Assembly (NCBI GenBank): GCA_003565295.1
Contig: PXCO01000127.1
Location: forward strand, 1-63,954
From: Cyclobacteriaceae bacterium
GTDB lineage: Bacteria > Bacteroidota > Bacteroidia > Cytophagales > Cyclobacteriaceae
Length of the DNA stretch: 63,954 nucleotides
Direction: 5' to 3'
Each line of letters starts with the position of its first letter. Within the stretch, counting starts at the first letter, position 1. The position numbers were made by a program, and so were the translations under genes. Of this stretch, positions 9,333 through 18,906 are shown one piece after another. The notes beneath the pieces were generated by a model. That model was not told where the DNA came from, made no database searches, and saw only the letters and a list, made by a program, of their open reading frames with translations.

Positions 9333-10159
9333 ATGATGATGACCAGGAAGTTGAAATGGCTGCTTTTTCCCTTGGCGATTTTGGCTTTGCCAACCACGCT
9401 ATTTGCCCAAGCCCGCATCTCTGGCCATGTACAGAATTTGAAGGGGGAGCCATTACCCTTTGCAAATGTTCTACTGCTTGTCACCGAGGATTTCTCTGTG
9501 TTCACCGATGTATGGTACAACGAGTCCAGGCTCAACAATAACAAGGGAGCACACGTTCAAGTATCCCATCAATTACACCCAAAGCATCAGATGAGGATCG
9601 ATTATGACCATATCAACCTACGCTTTGATAGTCCAAGTTCCTACAGAAATACCCATAGGATTTATCCAGTACAAGGTACCTATGAATTTGAAATGGAAAT
9701 AGAAAGCACCACGCCCATGAGACTTAATATTTTCATGGGATTATATTTTCAAGCCTCTTACCACTTTAACGTTAAGTGCAGGAATCAAAAGCAGTTGGAT
9801 GCACTTTGAAAACACCGTCCAATCCTTTACGGATGCAGCAATTTTTGGAGACGCTGTTTCCAATTTCACGCTTTCGGCCTTGATGTACGAGAAAGTCAAT
9901 GCCGCATATATCAGTGGGGACTGGAATATATCCGACCGATTAATGGTGAAAGGGGGGGTACGGTGATCTTTTGAATACGAATAATTATCTTTTAGCCATC
10001 AGTCTATTAGAACCGCCCTTAAATGCAGAGATAGATTGTTACAGGAGAAGCAGGACTATTTCACTCAATTATTCCCGGCAACTAGGCAGCAAAAGGTTGA
10101 AAAAAGTCAGGATCGAATCTGCTTCAGAAAAGGAAAGGGAAAGGGCGAATGTGCAGTGA
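9333..10159 (+). pseudogene. Decayed paralogue of the receptor at 3515
   Basis: The reading frame opens with a signal peptide and ARISGHVQNLKGEPLPFANV, matching the first ~45 residues of the 802-residue receptor at 3515. It then jumps to sequence matching residues ~350-430 of that protein (KHQMRIDYDHINLRFDSPSSY against KHLIRLDYDYLDLGMNAPSTY). A frameshift near 9750-9770 moves the match to another frame (SAGIKSSWMHFENTV, then NAAYISGDWNISDRL) until a stop at about 9966. The C-terminal tail VRIESASEKERER then reappears up to 10159, matching VESASEEDKK. Two internal deletions of roughly 300 and 265 codons plus at least one frameshift make this a clear pseudogene. Starts at 9333, 9336 or 9339 are equally possible. 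Confidence 0.85.
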
Positions 10160-10304
10160 TTTTAAGGTATGCTAAAATTTAGTTAGGGAAGGGGTTCAAA
10201 AAAACAACTGGGCATAGCTATGAATCATTTTGATTTTGGATAAAGTTTCTGGATGATTAAGGTAAATTGGTTATCTTTTGGGAAATCACAAAAAACCCAA
10301 AATA

Positions 10305-11600
10305 ATGAACAAAAACCGCAGAAGCTTTATCAACAAGGCCTTGGTAGGGGGAATGGCCTTATCCGCACCTTATCAGGGATTTGCCGGTAACCAGTTTTCA
10401 AACAATCCCTGTACTGAAGATCAAAACCCAAACTACCAAAAATTGGATGCAATTCTTAGGCAACCTGTTTTTAAAAAAGAACTTTTTGATAGGCCAGTGA
10501 TCATAGCTTCTGTGGAATTATTGAAAAAAGACCGGACTTTTTTATGTAGGGTGCGGTCAGAGGACGGGGCAGAGGGCATCTCGGTGGCTCATGGGATGAT
10601 GAATACTTTTTACACCATATTAATGAACCATCTACAAGATATGTTTGTAGGGTTGGATGCCAGAAGGCTGGACGAAATTGTGGAAAAAGCCCTGATCTAT
10701 AACATGAACTACAGGTACCTTCCCTTGCCCATAGGAATCCCCCTGGCCACTGTGGAATTTGCCATTTTGGACATGATGGGAAAGATTGCCAACAAGCCCA
10801 TTGGTGAATTGATTGGCACCATTCACAACACACATGTGCCCGTATACCAGGCTACAGAGTTTAGGGAAAGGCCTGTGGAGGAATCCGTACAGTTGATCAA
10901 GGCAGAAGTGGACAAGTACCAGGCGCAGGCAGTGAAAATCAAAGTGGGAGCACTTATGTTTATGACCAATGACCTCGATGCCAGAGGCCCTGAAGGTAGG
11001 ACGGAACAAATCATTCCATTGATAAGGAAAACCTTTGGGGATGACATGCCCCTTTATGCAGATGCAAACGGGTACTACCAGGATCCCAGAGAGGCCATAC
11101 GGGTAGGGAGGCTTTTGGAAGAGTATCGGTACGAATATTTTGAAGAGCCTACTCCCTGCTATTGGCATCATGGCACCAAAATGGTGAACGATGCGCTTCA
11201 GCTTCCAGTGGCCGGAGGAGAGCAGGAACACAGTATTTATGGATTTAGGTGGTTGTTGGCCAACAACGGACTCGAGATCGTACAGCCCAACCAGTTTTAC
11301 TTCGGGGGGATGATTCGGTCAATGAAAGTGGCCCAAATGGCCCATTCACTGGGTAAGATTTGTACGCCTCACCTTTCTGGTGGGTTTGATTATATTTACA
11401 TGCTTCATTTTGTTTCGGCAATTCCCAATTCAGGGCCTCATATTGAGTTCAAAGGCTATACGGATATTCCTTTGGAGTGCTCCACCTCTTCACTTAGACT
11501 TCTCCCGGATGGCAGCATAAAAGTACCCACCGGCCCTGGAACAGGGGTCATTATAGACCCTGATTACATTAAATCATGCGAGGTGCTCAAAAAAGTTTAA
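10305..11600 (+). CDS. Exported enolase-superfamily enzyme (mandelate racemase/muconate lactonizing type)
   Basis: A 431-residue sugar-acid dehydratase or racemase-like protein. The ATG at 10305 gives NKNRRSFINKALVGGMALSA, a twin-arginine-like signal, so it is probably exported folded. The capping domain spans about 50-185 and the TIM barrel about 190-420. Visible catalytic features are KIK at 211-213, metal ligands Asp253 (ADANG), Glu281 (EEP) and Glu306 (GEQ), and a later HLSGG. Superfamily members abstract a proton alpha to a carboxylate, so an acid sugar is the likely substrate. A TTG start 27 bases upstream is open but would put extra residues before the twin arginines. No partner gene is adjacent; a 114-base gap leads to the AsmA-like gene. 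Confidence 0.85.
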   Translation: MNKNRRSFINKALVGGMALSAPYQGFAGNQFSNNPCTEDQNPNYQKLDAILRQPVFKKELFDRPVIIASVELLKKDRTFLCRVRSEDGAEGISVAHGMMNTFYTILMNHLQDMFVGLDARRLDEIVEKALIYNMNYRYLPLPIGIPLATVEFAILDMMGKIANKPIGELIGTIHNTHVPVYQATEFRERPVEESVQLIKAEVDKYQAQAVKIKVGALMFMTNDLDARGPEGRTEQIIPLIRKTFGDDMPLYADANGYYQDPREAIRVGRLLEEYRYEYFEEPTPCYWHHGTKMVNDALQLPVAGGEQEHSIYGFRWLLANNGLEIVQPNQFYFGGMIRSMKVAQMAHSLGKICTPHLSGGFDYIYMLHFVSAIPNSGPHIEFKGYTDIPLECSTSSLRLLPDGSIKVPTGPGTGVIIDPDYIKSCEVLKKV

Positions 11601-11714
11601 CCCACTGAAGTGATGTCTTCGAAAAATCTATAAAAAAACCCATAATTCTTCTTTCATTTGCAATCATCTTTCTATGGTTCACGTTAAATAGCCAGAGTTA
11701 TCAGGGGGGAATAA

Positions 11715-14700
11715 ATGAAAAAGTTTTTAATTGGATTTTCGATCGTATTAGCAGTTTTGGTTTTAGCGGTTATAGGGGCGATCATAGGGGTATATAAAAA
11801 TCAAAAAGCCTTAACACAAAAGGCCTTGGCAAGCCTAAATGAACAGTTAGTTGGCGAATTGGTTGTGGATGATTCATATATATCCCCGTTTGCCCAGTTT
11901 CCCTATGTTTCCATTGATTTAAGGGGGGTCAGCTTTTTTGAAGATAAAGGGAAATCAGGCAAACCATTGTACCGGGCGGGTGATTTATACCTTGGGTTTG
12001 ACGTCATTGGCATACTTAAGGGAGATTATCAAATTAAGCGGATAAAAATTACCAATGGACACCTGGACATACGGAAAAACGAGGCAGGGGAGATCAATCT
12101 GATAAAAGCTAAGAATTTGGGTGATAAGGAAATTGAACCCGATAAGGAGGACTCACCACTGGACTTTGATCTTCAGGATTTCAGGTTGGAGAATTTTGAA
12201 CTTTCCTATGTAGACGATATCTCCAGGCAAACCATCCATACACAGATAGGTAGTCTTGGGGCCAAGGTGAGATTGGCCGATGATCATGTGTATTTGGATG
12301 TGGAGTCTGACATGGTGTTGGACGTATGGATGAATGATGAGCCTACTTTTTTTTCAAATAAACACTTAGTTTTGGATTGGGAAATGGACTATCATCAGAG
12401 TCTTGAGGTGCTCAACATCCTTCCTTCTAAGTTGAGGTTGGAAGCCTCTTTATTCACTTTAGAGGGTAAGGTGGATATTAAAGATGACCTAAATACGGAC
12501 CTTAAGCTGTATGGTGAAAAGCCTGATTTCAATGTTTTTGCGGCCTTCGCACCATCAGAGGTTGCAGAAACTTTACGAAGGTACAAAAACGAAGGGCAGA
12601 TTTATTTTCTGGGTACAATCAGGGGTAAGATGGCCGATGGTCAGCTCCCTGCGGTGGCGGTGGAATTTGGCTGTGATAATGCTTATTTTGTCAATACTGC
12701 GGTGGAGAAAAGGGTGGATGATTTACGCTTTGCCGGATTTTTCACCAATGGGAAAGACCGTACCCTAAAGAGTTCTGAATTACGGCTGCAAAATTTCTAT
12801 GCCAAACCGGAGGAGGGCGTGTTTCAAGGTCAATTGGTGATCAGGAATTTTGAGGACCCTTATATAAAAGTGAATTTGCATGCTGATTTAGACCTGGAAT
12901 TTTTGGGTCAATTCTTTGAGATCGAAGGTTTGCAGCGGTTAAGGGGAAACATTCTCCTGGATATGGACTTTGATGAGTTGGTGGACCTGGAAATGCCAGC
13001 GCAGGGGTTGGCCCAGCTTAAGGAAGGTTTGGACAGTGAGTTGACCATCAAAAACCTTAGCTTCACCCTTCCGGAGTATCCGTTTCCTATTAATCAAGTA
13101 AATGGACATGCCGTGATGGAAAAGGGTAATATCACCATGGATAATTTGTCCTTTACTATTGGAGAGTCCGATTTTTTCTTATCCGGGACAGTGAGTGATT
13201 TTCCTGCCATATTCCATGGATGGGACAAACCCGTGGAAGCACAACTGGAGACGAGGTCAAAGAGAGTGAATGTACAGCAGTTGCTTTCCTATGATTCGGC
13301 CATGATGGCCCTATCCGATGAGGTGATTAATGACTTTGAGGTTAAATTAGCTTTCGAAGGGCAGGCAAAGGAATTTACCCAGTTTCAATATTTACCTAGA
13401 GGGGTACTACACATAGAGGATTTTCACGCCAAATTAAAGAACTACCCTCATGAATTTCACGATTTTGATGCTATAATTTCGATTAATGAGCAACACCTGG
13501 TGGTGAATGGACTTAAAGGACATCTGGATGAAACCGATTTTCAATTTTCAGGTATCCTCTCCAACTACCCAAAGTGGTTCATGGAATACCCAATTGGGGA
13601 CAGTAGTTTTGAGTTTGATCTAGTGTCGGAATTTATAAAGGTGCAAGACCTTCTTACTTATCAGGGGCAAAATTACCTTCCAGAGGACTACCGCGATGAG
13701 GAAATAAGAGACCTTAAGGTAAATGGGAGGCTGGATCTTCATTACGACTCTGTTTTCCGTTCTTCGGATCTTTACATTGACCATTTTCAAGGTAAGTTAA
13801 ACATTCACCCATTGGCTTTTGAACGATTCAAAGGAAGGGTACATTTTGAGGAGGGCAATGTGTTGGTGGAGGATTTTAGAGGAAAGATGGGGCAAAGTGA
13901 ATTTGAGGTGGATCTGGCCTATTTTGCGGGCCAGGACAGCACCCTCAAATCCCGTCCCAACTCATTTTATCTGAGGGCCAAGTCCCTAGATTTGGATGCC
14001 TTGATGAATTATGATGTTAATCCAAAGGAACAGGTGAATCATGCCGATACCTTCAATATTTTTGAGTTGCCTTTTTCGGATATGAGTTTCAGGGCGGAAA
14101 TAGGGCAGATGAATTACCACAACTATTGGTTAGAAGATATTTATGCGGACTTGCGTACCAAGTCAAACCATTTTCTTTATGTTGATACCTTATCTTTTAG
14201 AGTAGCTGAGGGTTCCTTGGGAATGAAGGGATACTTTAACGGTTCCGATCCTGAAAACATCTATTTTCATAGTAAGATGATAGCCGATAAACTAGACATT
14301 GATAAGTTAATGGTCAAGTTTGATAATTTCGGTCAGGATGTGATGATCAATGAAAACCTCCACGGAAAGGTAAGTGGTAGCATTGATAGTAAGTTCTTAG
14401 TACATCCCGATTTGACTCCTATTATAGAGAAAAGCGAGGCCCACATGGATTTAACCGTATATCAGGGTAGCCTTGTGAATTTTACGCCATTGGAGGCTAT
14501 GTCTACCTATTTTAAGGACAAGAATTTGATGATGGTAAGGTTTGACACCCTTCAGAACAAGATGGATCTTAAGGATGGGATTTTGCATATACCTTCAATG
14601 AATATCAATTCCAGTTTGGGTTTTATCGAACTTTCAGGAAGGCAGGGATTAGACTTGAATATGGATTACTTTATTCGGGTTCCTTTAGGGTTGGTTACCC

Positions 14701-14870
14701 AAGTGGGCTTTAGATCACTTTTTTCCGGTAGAAATCAACAAGAAATTGACCCGGAGAGTGAAGATGCCATCGTCTACAGGGACCAAAACCGACGGATACG
14801 GTTCTTGAATTTAAAGGTCTCCGGAAACCCGGATGATTATCAGGTTTCACTTGGCAGGGATAATAAATAA
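11715..14870 (+). CDS. AsmA-family envelope protein
   Basis: A 1051-residue inner-membrane-anchored periplasmic protein. Residues 5-27 form an uncleaved membrane segment; the rest is long, beta-strand-rich and repetitive, with typical AsmA/DUF748-like phrases near the start (LVGELVVDDSYISPF, GDYQIKRIKITNGHLDI) and a C-terminal AsmA_2-like part (about 850-1040, LDLNMDYFIRVPLGLV). AsmA-like proteins form long grooves that carry phospholipids between the inner and outer membranes; that role is inferred from the family. It appears to be a single-gene unit. Length is within the range of large Bacteroidota AsmA proteins. Confidence 0.85.
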   Translation: MKKFLIGFSIVLAVLVLAVIGAIIGVYKNQKALTQKALASLNEQLVGELVVDDSYISPFAQFPYVSIDLRGVSFFEDKGKSGKPLYRAGDLYLGFDVIGILKGDYQIKRIKITNGHLDIRKNEAGEINLIKAKNLGDKEIEPDKEDSPLDFDLQDFRLENFELSYVDDISRQTIHTQIGSLGAKVRLADDHVYLDVESDMVLDVWMNDEPTFFSNKHLVLDWEMDYHQSLEVLNILPSKLRLEASLFTLEGKVDIKDDLNTDLKLYGEKPDFNVFAAFAPSEVAETLRRYKNEGQIYFLGTIRGKMADGQLPAVAVEFGCDNAYFVNTAVEKRVDDLRFAGFFTNGKDRTLKSSELRLQNFYAKPEEGVFQGQLVIRNFEDPYIKVNLHADLDLEFLGQFFEIEGLQRLRGNILLDMDFDELVDLEMPAQGLAQLKEGLDSELTIKNLSFTLPEYPFPINQVNGHAVMEKGNITMDNLSFTIGESDFFLSGTVSDFPAIFHGWDKPVEAQLETRSKRVNVQQLLSYDSAMMALSDEVINDFEVKLAFEGQAKEFTQFQYLPRGVLHIEDFHAKLKNYPHEFHDFDAIISINEQHLVVNGLKGHLDETDFQFSGILSNYPKWFMEYPIGDSSFEFDLVSEFIKVQDLLTYQGQNYLPEDYRDEEIRDLKVNGRLDLHYDSVFRSSDLYIDHFQGKLNIHPLAFERFKGRVHFEEGNVLVEDFRGKMGQSEFEVDLAYFAGQDSTLKSRPNSFYLRAKSLDLDALMNYDVNPKEQVNHADTFNIFELPFSDMSFRAEIGQMNYHNYWLEDIYADLRTKSNHFLYVDTLSFRVAEGSLGMKGYFNGSDPENIYFHSKMIADKLDIDKLMVKFDNFGQDVMINENLHGKVSGSIDSKFLVHPDLTPIIEKSEAHMDLTVYQGSLVNFTPLEAMSTYFKDKNLMMVRFDTLQNKMDLKDGILHIPSMNINSSLGFIELSGRQGLDLNMDYFIRVPLGLVTQVGFRSLFSGRNQQEIDPESEDAIVYRDQNRRIRFLNLKVSGNPDDYQVSLGRDNK

Positions 14871-15033
14871 TTGCTAAAGCTTTTAGGGGAGAGTTTTCCC
14901 AAAAGTTGGGTGGTCTCTACCCCAACTTGCGTTTGACATTTCTGAATTCTTTATAACATACCTTAAATTTACCGATTATCAGGCTTTTTTACCTGGGATA
15001 GATTTTGTATTTTTATTTTTAAACATTGAGGCA

Positions 15034-15243
15034 ATGAAAAAGTTTGCGGTTGTTTGTCTATTAGCGTTGAGCTCAAGTATGGTTTTAGTGCCCCTTTTGG
15101 ATACCTATCACCTCATCAATCATACTCTCAATTCCATACAAGTAAGGATTTCAGGGGAGTCTATGGTGGATTATATTGATGAGGGTTTGGTTGATTTGCT
15201 AAACCTCGACGAGTTAAAGGAAACCGCTCAAATAGCGGATTAA
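15034..15243 (+). CDS. Small putative exported protein, 69 aa
   Basis: A short frame beginning MKKFAVVCLLALSSSMVLVP, which reads as a signal peptide or membrane anchor, followed by a 45-residue acidic tail (VDYIDEGLVDLLNLDELKE). It sits between the AsmA-like gene and the NYN gene, 67 bases before the latter. A TAGATTTTG stretch about 28-36 bases upstream resembles a Bacteroidota -7 box with one extra base. I do not recognise the protein. Its length and lack of homology knowledge make the call moderate. Confidence 0.45.
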   Translation: MKKFAVVCLLALSSSMVLVPLLDTYHLINHTLNSIQVRISGESMVDYIDEGLVDLLNLDELKETAQIAD

Positions 15244-15310
15244 TACAATTTTTGGGAAGGTATATGACCGAAAAAGGATTACCTTTGAGGTTTCTAATAA
15301 CCAAAGTAGC

Positions 15311-16036
15311 ATGGACAAAGACAAGAATTTAGCCGTACTTATAGATGCTGACAATATACCTGCCAACCATGTGAAGGAGATGATGGAAGAGATTGCCAAA
15401 TATGGCAATCCTACCATTAAACGGATTTATGGGGACTGGACCAAACCCCATTTGGGGAAGTGGAAAAATGTTTTGCTCGAGCATGCGATTAACCCCATTC
15501 AGCAATACGGCTATACCACGGGCAAGAATGCCACGGACTCAGCTATGATCATCGATGCGATGGATGTACTGTATTCGGGTAAGGTAGATGGGTTTTGTAT
15601 CGTGTCCAGCGACAGTGACTTCACCCGTTTGGCCACTCGGTTGAGGGAAGCAGGGCTGATGGTAATAGGCATGGGGGAGAAGAAAACCCCTGACCCCTTT
15701 ATTGTTGCCTGTGATAAATTCATTTATGTGGAAATTCTTCAAAGAGATGTGGTGGAAACCAAGGAGAAACCCGGACAACGCAAAGAGGTGGATAAAGTAA
15801 GCCCAAAACTTGTAAGGTTAATAGCAGGAACGATCAGTGACCTGGAGGATGAAGATGGATGGGCCTTTTTGGGAGACGTGGGCAATTTGCTTCAAAAGAA
15901 GCAACCTAATTTTGACGCACGGAACTATGGGTTCCCCAAACTTACACCATTGATCAATTCATTAGAAAATTTTGAGGTGCAAGAAAGGGAAAACCAAAAC
16001 GGAAAGTATAAACTGGTATTTGTCAGAAACAAATAG
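15311..16036 (+). CDS. NYN-domain (PIN-like) RNase with C-terminal OST-HTH/LOTUS domain
   Basis: A 241-residue cytosolic protein. The N-terminal NYN/LabA-like nuclease domain (about 5-150) shows the acidic metal-binding residues of the PIN-like fold: Asp12 and Asp14 (LIDADNIP), Asp76 and Asp82 (TGKNATDSAMIIDAMD), and Asp101/Asp103 (SSDSDFTRLATRLREAG). The C-terminal 165-238 region (VRLIAGTISDLEDEDGWAFLGDVGNLLQ, then FPKLTPLINSLENFEV) fits an OST-HTH/LOTUS RNA-binding winged helix. The combination is a known two-domain architecture thought to cleave or bind RNA; the target is unknown. It is followed by the convergent DUF4136 gene, with 25 bases between stops. Confidence 0.88.
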   Translation: MDKDKNLAVLIDADNIPANHVKEMMEEIAKYGNPTIKRIYGDWTKPHLGKWKNVLLEHAINPIQQYGYTTGKNATDSAMIIDAMDVLYSGKVDGFCIVSSDSDFTRLATRLREAGLMVIGMGEKKTPDPFIVACDKFIYVEILQRDVVETKEKPGQRKEVDKVSPKLVRLIAGTISDLEDEDGWAFLGDVGNLLQKKQPNFDARNYGFPKLTPLINSLENFEVQERENQNGKYKLVFVRNK

Positions 16037-16061
16037 ATAGTATGATTTTTATCAGATGCGC

Positions 16062-16640
16062 TTAGTTTTTGGTAAGGATTTTAAATTGGTCCATTACCTT
16101 GTAGGTGGCGCGTGTCAGATCTATGTGTATGTTGGGTGAATCATAATCGAAGTACGCGGAGGTATATCCTTGCCATACGGTATTTCCCTTTTTATGGTCA
16201 ATCACTAGGACCACTAGCATGCCATCATTCTGGGTATATTTTACACTATTGTAGTTTTCTCTCATTTTTTCCCGTGCTACACTGTCAGGTTCGTCTTCCA
16301 ACAGCTCTATACCTTGTTTCTTTAGCCAGAAGTCAAAATCAGGTTGATTGTACCCCCTGTACCTTACTTCGCTTAGATACAACTTGTATATAATGAGCAA
16401 GTCAGGGTTGTTGTCCTTCATTCTAAAACCTTGAGAACCCAATCTTGAAGAGATGGTTTTTTCGATCACATCTCCAAATGCATTGTTGTTCCTTCCTTCT
16501 TCCTCCACAAATCCAAAGGTTTTATACCTTTTGAAAGCACCCCGGTAATTGTAGTCATACTCTGCAACGAAATCTCTTTGAGACAAACAAGCTGAAGTGA
16601 AAATCAGCAAAACAATGATGAAGTAGCCTAAATGTTTCAT
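16062..16640 (-). CDS. DUF4136 lipoprotein
   Basis: A 192-residue exported protein. Residues 1-17 are a hydrophobic signal ending in a lipobox before Cys18 (FTSAC). The mature part matches the DUF4136 pattern: an N-terminal DFVAEYDYNYRGAFKRYKTFGFV, a middle IEKTISSRLGSQGFRMKDNNPDLLIIYKL, and the late VLVIDHKKGNTVWQGYTSA. The family is widespread in Bacteroidota and Proteobacteria envelopes; its function is unknown. It appears to be a single-gene unit, convergent with the NYN gene. Confidence 0.82.
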   Translation of the reverse strand: MKHLGYFIIVLLIFTSACLSQRDFVAEYDYNYRGAFKRYKTFGFVEEEGRNNNAFGDVIEKTISSRLGSQGFRMKDNNPDLLIIYKLYLSEVRYRGYNQPDFDFWLKKQGIELLEDEPDSVAREKMRENYNSVKYTQNDGMLVVLVIDHKKGNTVWQGYTSAYFDYDSPNIHIDLTRATYKVMDQFKILTKN

Positions 16641-16932
16641 ACATGTTTTTTTTGGTAGGGATAAATTGATTTAATTTTTTTGATGGTATAGTATTAATTT
16701 GGACATAGGAGAAAATTTCCTCTCCTAAATTTTTCAATACTTTAACAACTAGACACTTAATTTTTTGTTCAGAAAATTACCGATAGATAATATTTAGCTA
16801 ATTTTAGTGATTTCCCTTTCAACATGCAAGAAAATGGAGATTAAATTATTCCTCTACTTACCTGACCCTTAGTTAACTAGTCGTAAAATGCCCTGTTTTG
16901 ACATGTATAGCTATATTCTGACCTTTATACAC

Positions 16933-16968
16933 AAAAAAATGTCGACCAATACTGGTCGACATTTTTTT
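16933..16968. terminator. Perfect 16-bp hairpin, probable bidirectional terminator
   Basis: AAAAAAATGTCGACCA (16933-16948) and TGGTCGACATTTTTTT (16953-16968) pair perfectly around the loop ATAC. The GC-containing core followed by a T-run on either strand fits a rho-independent terminator. It lies about 210 bases beyond the stop of the minus-strand ribulokinase and would terminate its transcript; no plus-strand gene ends just upstream. Confidence 0.65.
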
Positions 16969-17055
16969 GAAGAGTTAATATGGATGCTTCTTTTCACCTC
17001 TTTTATAATTATGGTTAACCGGTTGGACTTTTTACCATGCCTCCGGAAGGTATAC

Positions 17056-17076
17056 GGGCAGGCAGGAAGCCTGCCC
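17056..17076. repeat. GC-rich REP-like hairpin
   Basis: GGGCAGGC (17056-17063) pairs with GCCTGCCC (17069-17076) around a five-base loop, and a further CCTGCCTG lies at 17100-17107. Such GC-rich palindromes in an AT-rich gap look like a repetitive extragenic element. No T-run follows, so it is not a good terminator. Confidence 0.4.
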
Positions 17077-17178
17077 CTAATTTGCATAGGGAGTCTGTCC
17101 CTGCCTGCCCTGCACTGGTTTCTGGAAACCTGATTCAGGACAGTCGTATTTTACAAACCATCCCTTATACTAGTTCCA

Positions 17179-18852
17179 TTAAACCTCCTGGGTTTGGGAT
17201 TCTACGAATTCCCCGAAATCAAGGTACTTTTTGTAAAGTTTTTGATAAACAGGCACTAAGCTTTCTCTTGGCTGATAGACTTTGTCAAAGCCATTACCCA
17301 TGGCAGATATGGCACTTTGAAGGTCGGGATATATTCCTGACGAAACTGCTGCATACATGGCTGCCCCTAAGGCAGGTGCCTGATCAGAACTTGCCACCTT
17401 GATAGGCATGTTTAACACATCTGCCATGGTCTGCATTACAAAGGATGATTTCTTTGCCACACCACCTAAACCAATAACCGTGTCTATGGTCACACCTTCC
17501 TCGCTAAACCTTTCCACGATTCTTTTGGAACCAAAACAAATGGATTCTACCAAAGATTTAAATACTGCCCCTGCATCAGTACCCATGGACATTCCCATTA
17601 CCGCCCCCTTAAGTTGTTGGTTGGCATCGGGAGTTCGCCTGCCATTGATCCAGTCTAGGGCAATGGGGTCCTTCTCTGTGACAGGTAATAACTCTGCTTT
17701 GGCACTTAGGCTGGCAAGAAGTGAAACCTCCAGTTCTTGTAACAAAGTTTTCCTCACTCCCTGATCTATGGTATGGGATTGTTCAATCAGGCCTTCCACT
17801 GCTCCCTGAATGAGGTTCTTAAACCACGCTAATACATCTCCAAACCCTGACTGGCCTGCTTCAAGTCCAATGGTCCCTGGGAGAACCGAACCGTCCACCT
17901 GTCCGCAAATCCCTTTCACCAGGTTGTTGTCCAGTGCGTCGTAGGATGCTACCATGATGTCACAGGTAGAAGTGCCCATCACTTTTACAAGGGATTTTTC
18001 GGTTATTTCTCCACCCACTGCTCCGGCATGGGCATCAAAGGTCCCCACAGCCACTACGGTATTTTCATTAAGCCCTGTAAGATTAGCCCATTCCTCACAT
18101 AGGGTGCCTGCGGGCTGATCACTGGTGTAGGTTGCAGTATAAAGCTTGTCTTTTAAGTCGGCGAGATAAGGGTCAAGTTTCTCAAGAAAGGCCTTATCTG
18201 GCAACCCTGCCCACTTTTCGTGCCACATGGCCTTGTGCCCGGCGGCACATCTGCTTCTTTTCATTTTCAGGGGATGCTTTTCCCCGGTTAGGAGGGCGGT
18301 AATATAGTCGCAATGTTCAACCCAACTATAGGCATTTTCTTTTATGCTTGAGTTACTACGTATTGTGTGGAGGATTTTAGCCCAAAACCATTCCGAGGAA
18401 TAGATTCCCCCCTCGTATTTGGTGAAGTCCTCACCTCCCCATGACCGGGCAAGCTGGTTGATTTCATCAGCTTCTTTAATGGAGGTGTGGTCTTTCCAAA
18501 GGATCATCATGGCATCGGGGTCCTCGGCATGTGCTTGAGAAAATGCCAATGATTCGCCGGATTCGTCCACTGGAAGAGGGGAGGAGCCGGTAGTATCCAC
18601 GCATATGCCCTTGATTTGTTCCTTGGGAATACCAGATTCACGCACCACTGTTTTAAGGCAGTGGGTAAGACCTTCTATGTGGTCTTTGGGGTGTTGTCTG
18701 TATTGGTTGATGCTAGGGTTACAAAATTCCCCCTTTTTCCATCTTGGGTAATGATATACGGCTATGGATAGGGTTTTGCCGTCCCTGGCGTTTACCATCA
18801 CCGCTCGCACAGAATCCGTTCCAAAGTCCACACCAATCACGTAGTTGTCCAT
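17179..18852 (-). CDS. araB: L-ribulokinase (FGGY family)
   Basis: A 557-residue cytosolic carbohydrate kinase that phosphorylates L-ribulose to L-ribulose 5-phosphate in L-arabinose catabolism. The N-terminal phosphate-binding motif is DFGTDSVRAV (9-18). AraB-typical phrases include CVDTTGSSPLPVD, YSSEWFWAKILH, CAAGHKAMWHEKWAGLP and GTFDAHAGAVGG; the C-terminal IGLGGVAKKSSFVMQTMADVL region closes the second FGGY domain. Length is normal for AraB (about 550-570). No araA or araD is in the window, which is unusual, so its substrate could be another ketopentose. A Bacteroidota-type promoter candidate lies just upstream and a hairpin terminator downstream. Confidence 0.88.
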   Translation of the reverse strand: MDNYVIGVDFGTDSVRAVMVNARDGKTLSIAVYHYPRWKKGEFCNPSINQYRQHPKDHIEGLTHCLKTVVRESGIPKEQIKGICVDTTGSSPLPVDESGESLAFSQAHAEDPDAMMILWKDHTSIKEADEINQLARSWGGEDFTKYEGGIYSSEWFWAKILHTIRSNSSIKENAYSWVEHCDYITALLTGEKHPLKMKRSRCAAGHKAMWHEKWAGLPDKAFLEKLDPYLADLKDKLYTATYTSDQPAGTLCEEWANLTGLNENTVVAVGTFDAHAGAVGGEITEKSLVKVMGTSTCDIMVASYDALDNNLVKGICGQVDGSVLPGTIGLEAGQSGFGDVLAWFKNLIQGAVEGLIEQSHTIDQGVRKTLLQELEVSLLASLSAKAELLPVTEKDPIALDWINGRRTPDANQQLKGAVMGMSMGTDAGAVFKSLVESICFGSKRIVERFSEEGVTIDTVIGLGGVAKKSSFVMQTMADVLNMPIKVASSDQAPALGAAMYAAVSSGIYPDLQSAISAMGNGFDKVYQPRESLVPVYQKLYKKYLDFGEFVESQTQEV

Positions 18853-18873
18853 AATTATTGCTTGGGTTTAATT

Positions 18874-18906
18874 TAAATTTATTCATTCCTTCATTGGGTA
18901 CGCAAA
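18874..18906 (-). promoter_or_regulatory. Candidate Bacteroidota promoter for ribulokinase
   Basis: Read on the minus strand, TTTG (18906-18903) is followed after 21 bases by TAAATTTA (18881-18874), close to the TTTG/TAnnTTTG consensus. It sits about 20 bases upstream of the araB start at 18852. The last base of the -7 box departs from consensus. Confidence 0.35.

Larger units (their letters stand above)
16641..17178. other. Intergenic region with palindromes between DUF4136 gene and ribulokinase
   Basis: A 538-base gap with no credible gene. It is AT-rich up to about 16930, then contains a perfect 16-bp palindrome (16933-16968) and a GC-rich hairpin (17056-17076), described separately. The DUF4136 promoter must lie in the first part. 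Confidence 0.45.

Noticed and set aside
16888-17133. Open frame starting MPCFDMYSYILTF
   Set aside because: It crosses the perfect palindrome (16933-16968) and the GC-rich hairpin, and has low-quality composition. Considered spurious.
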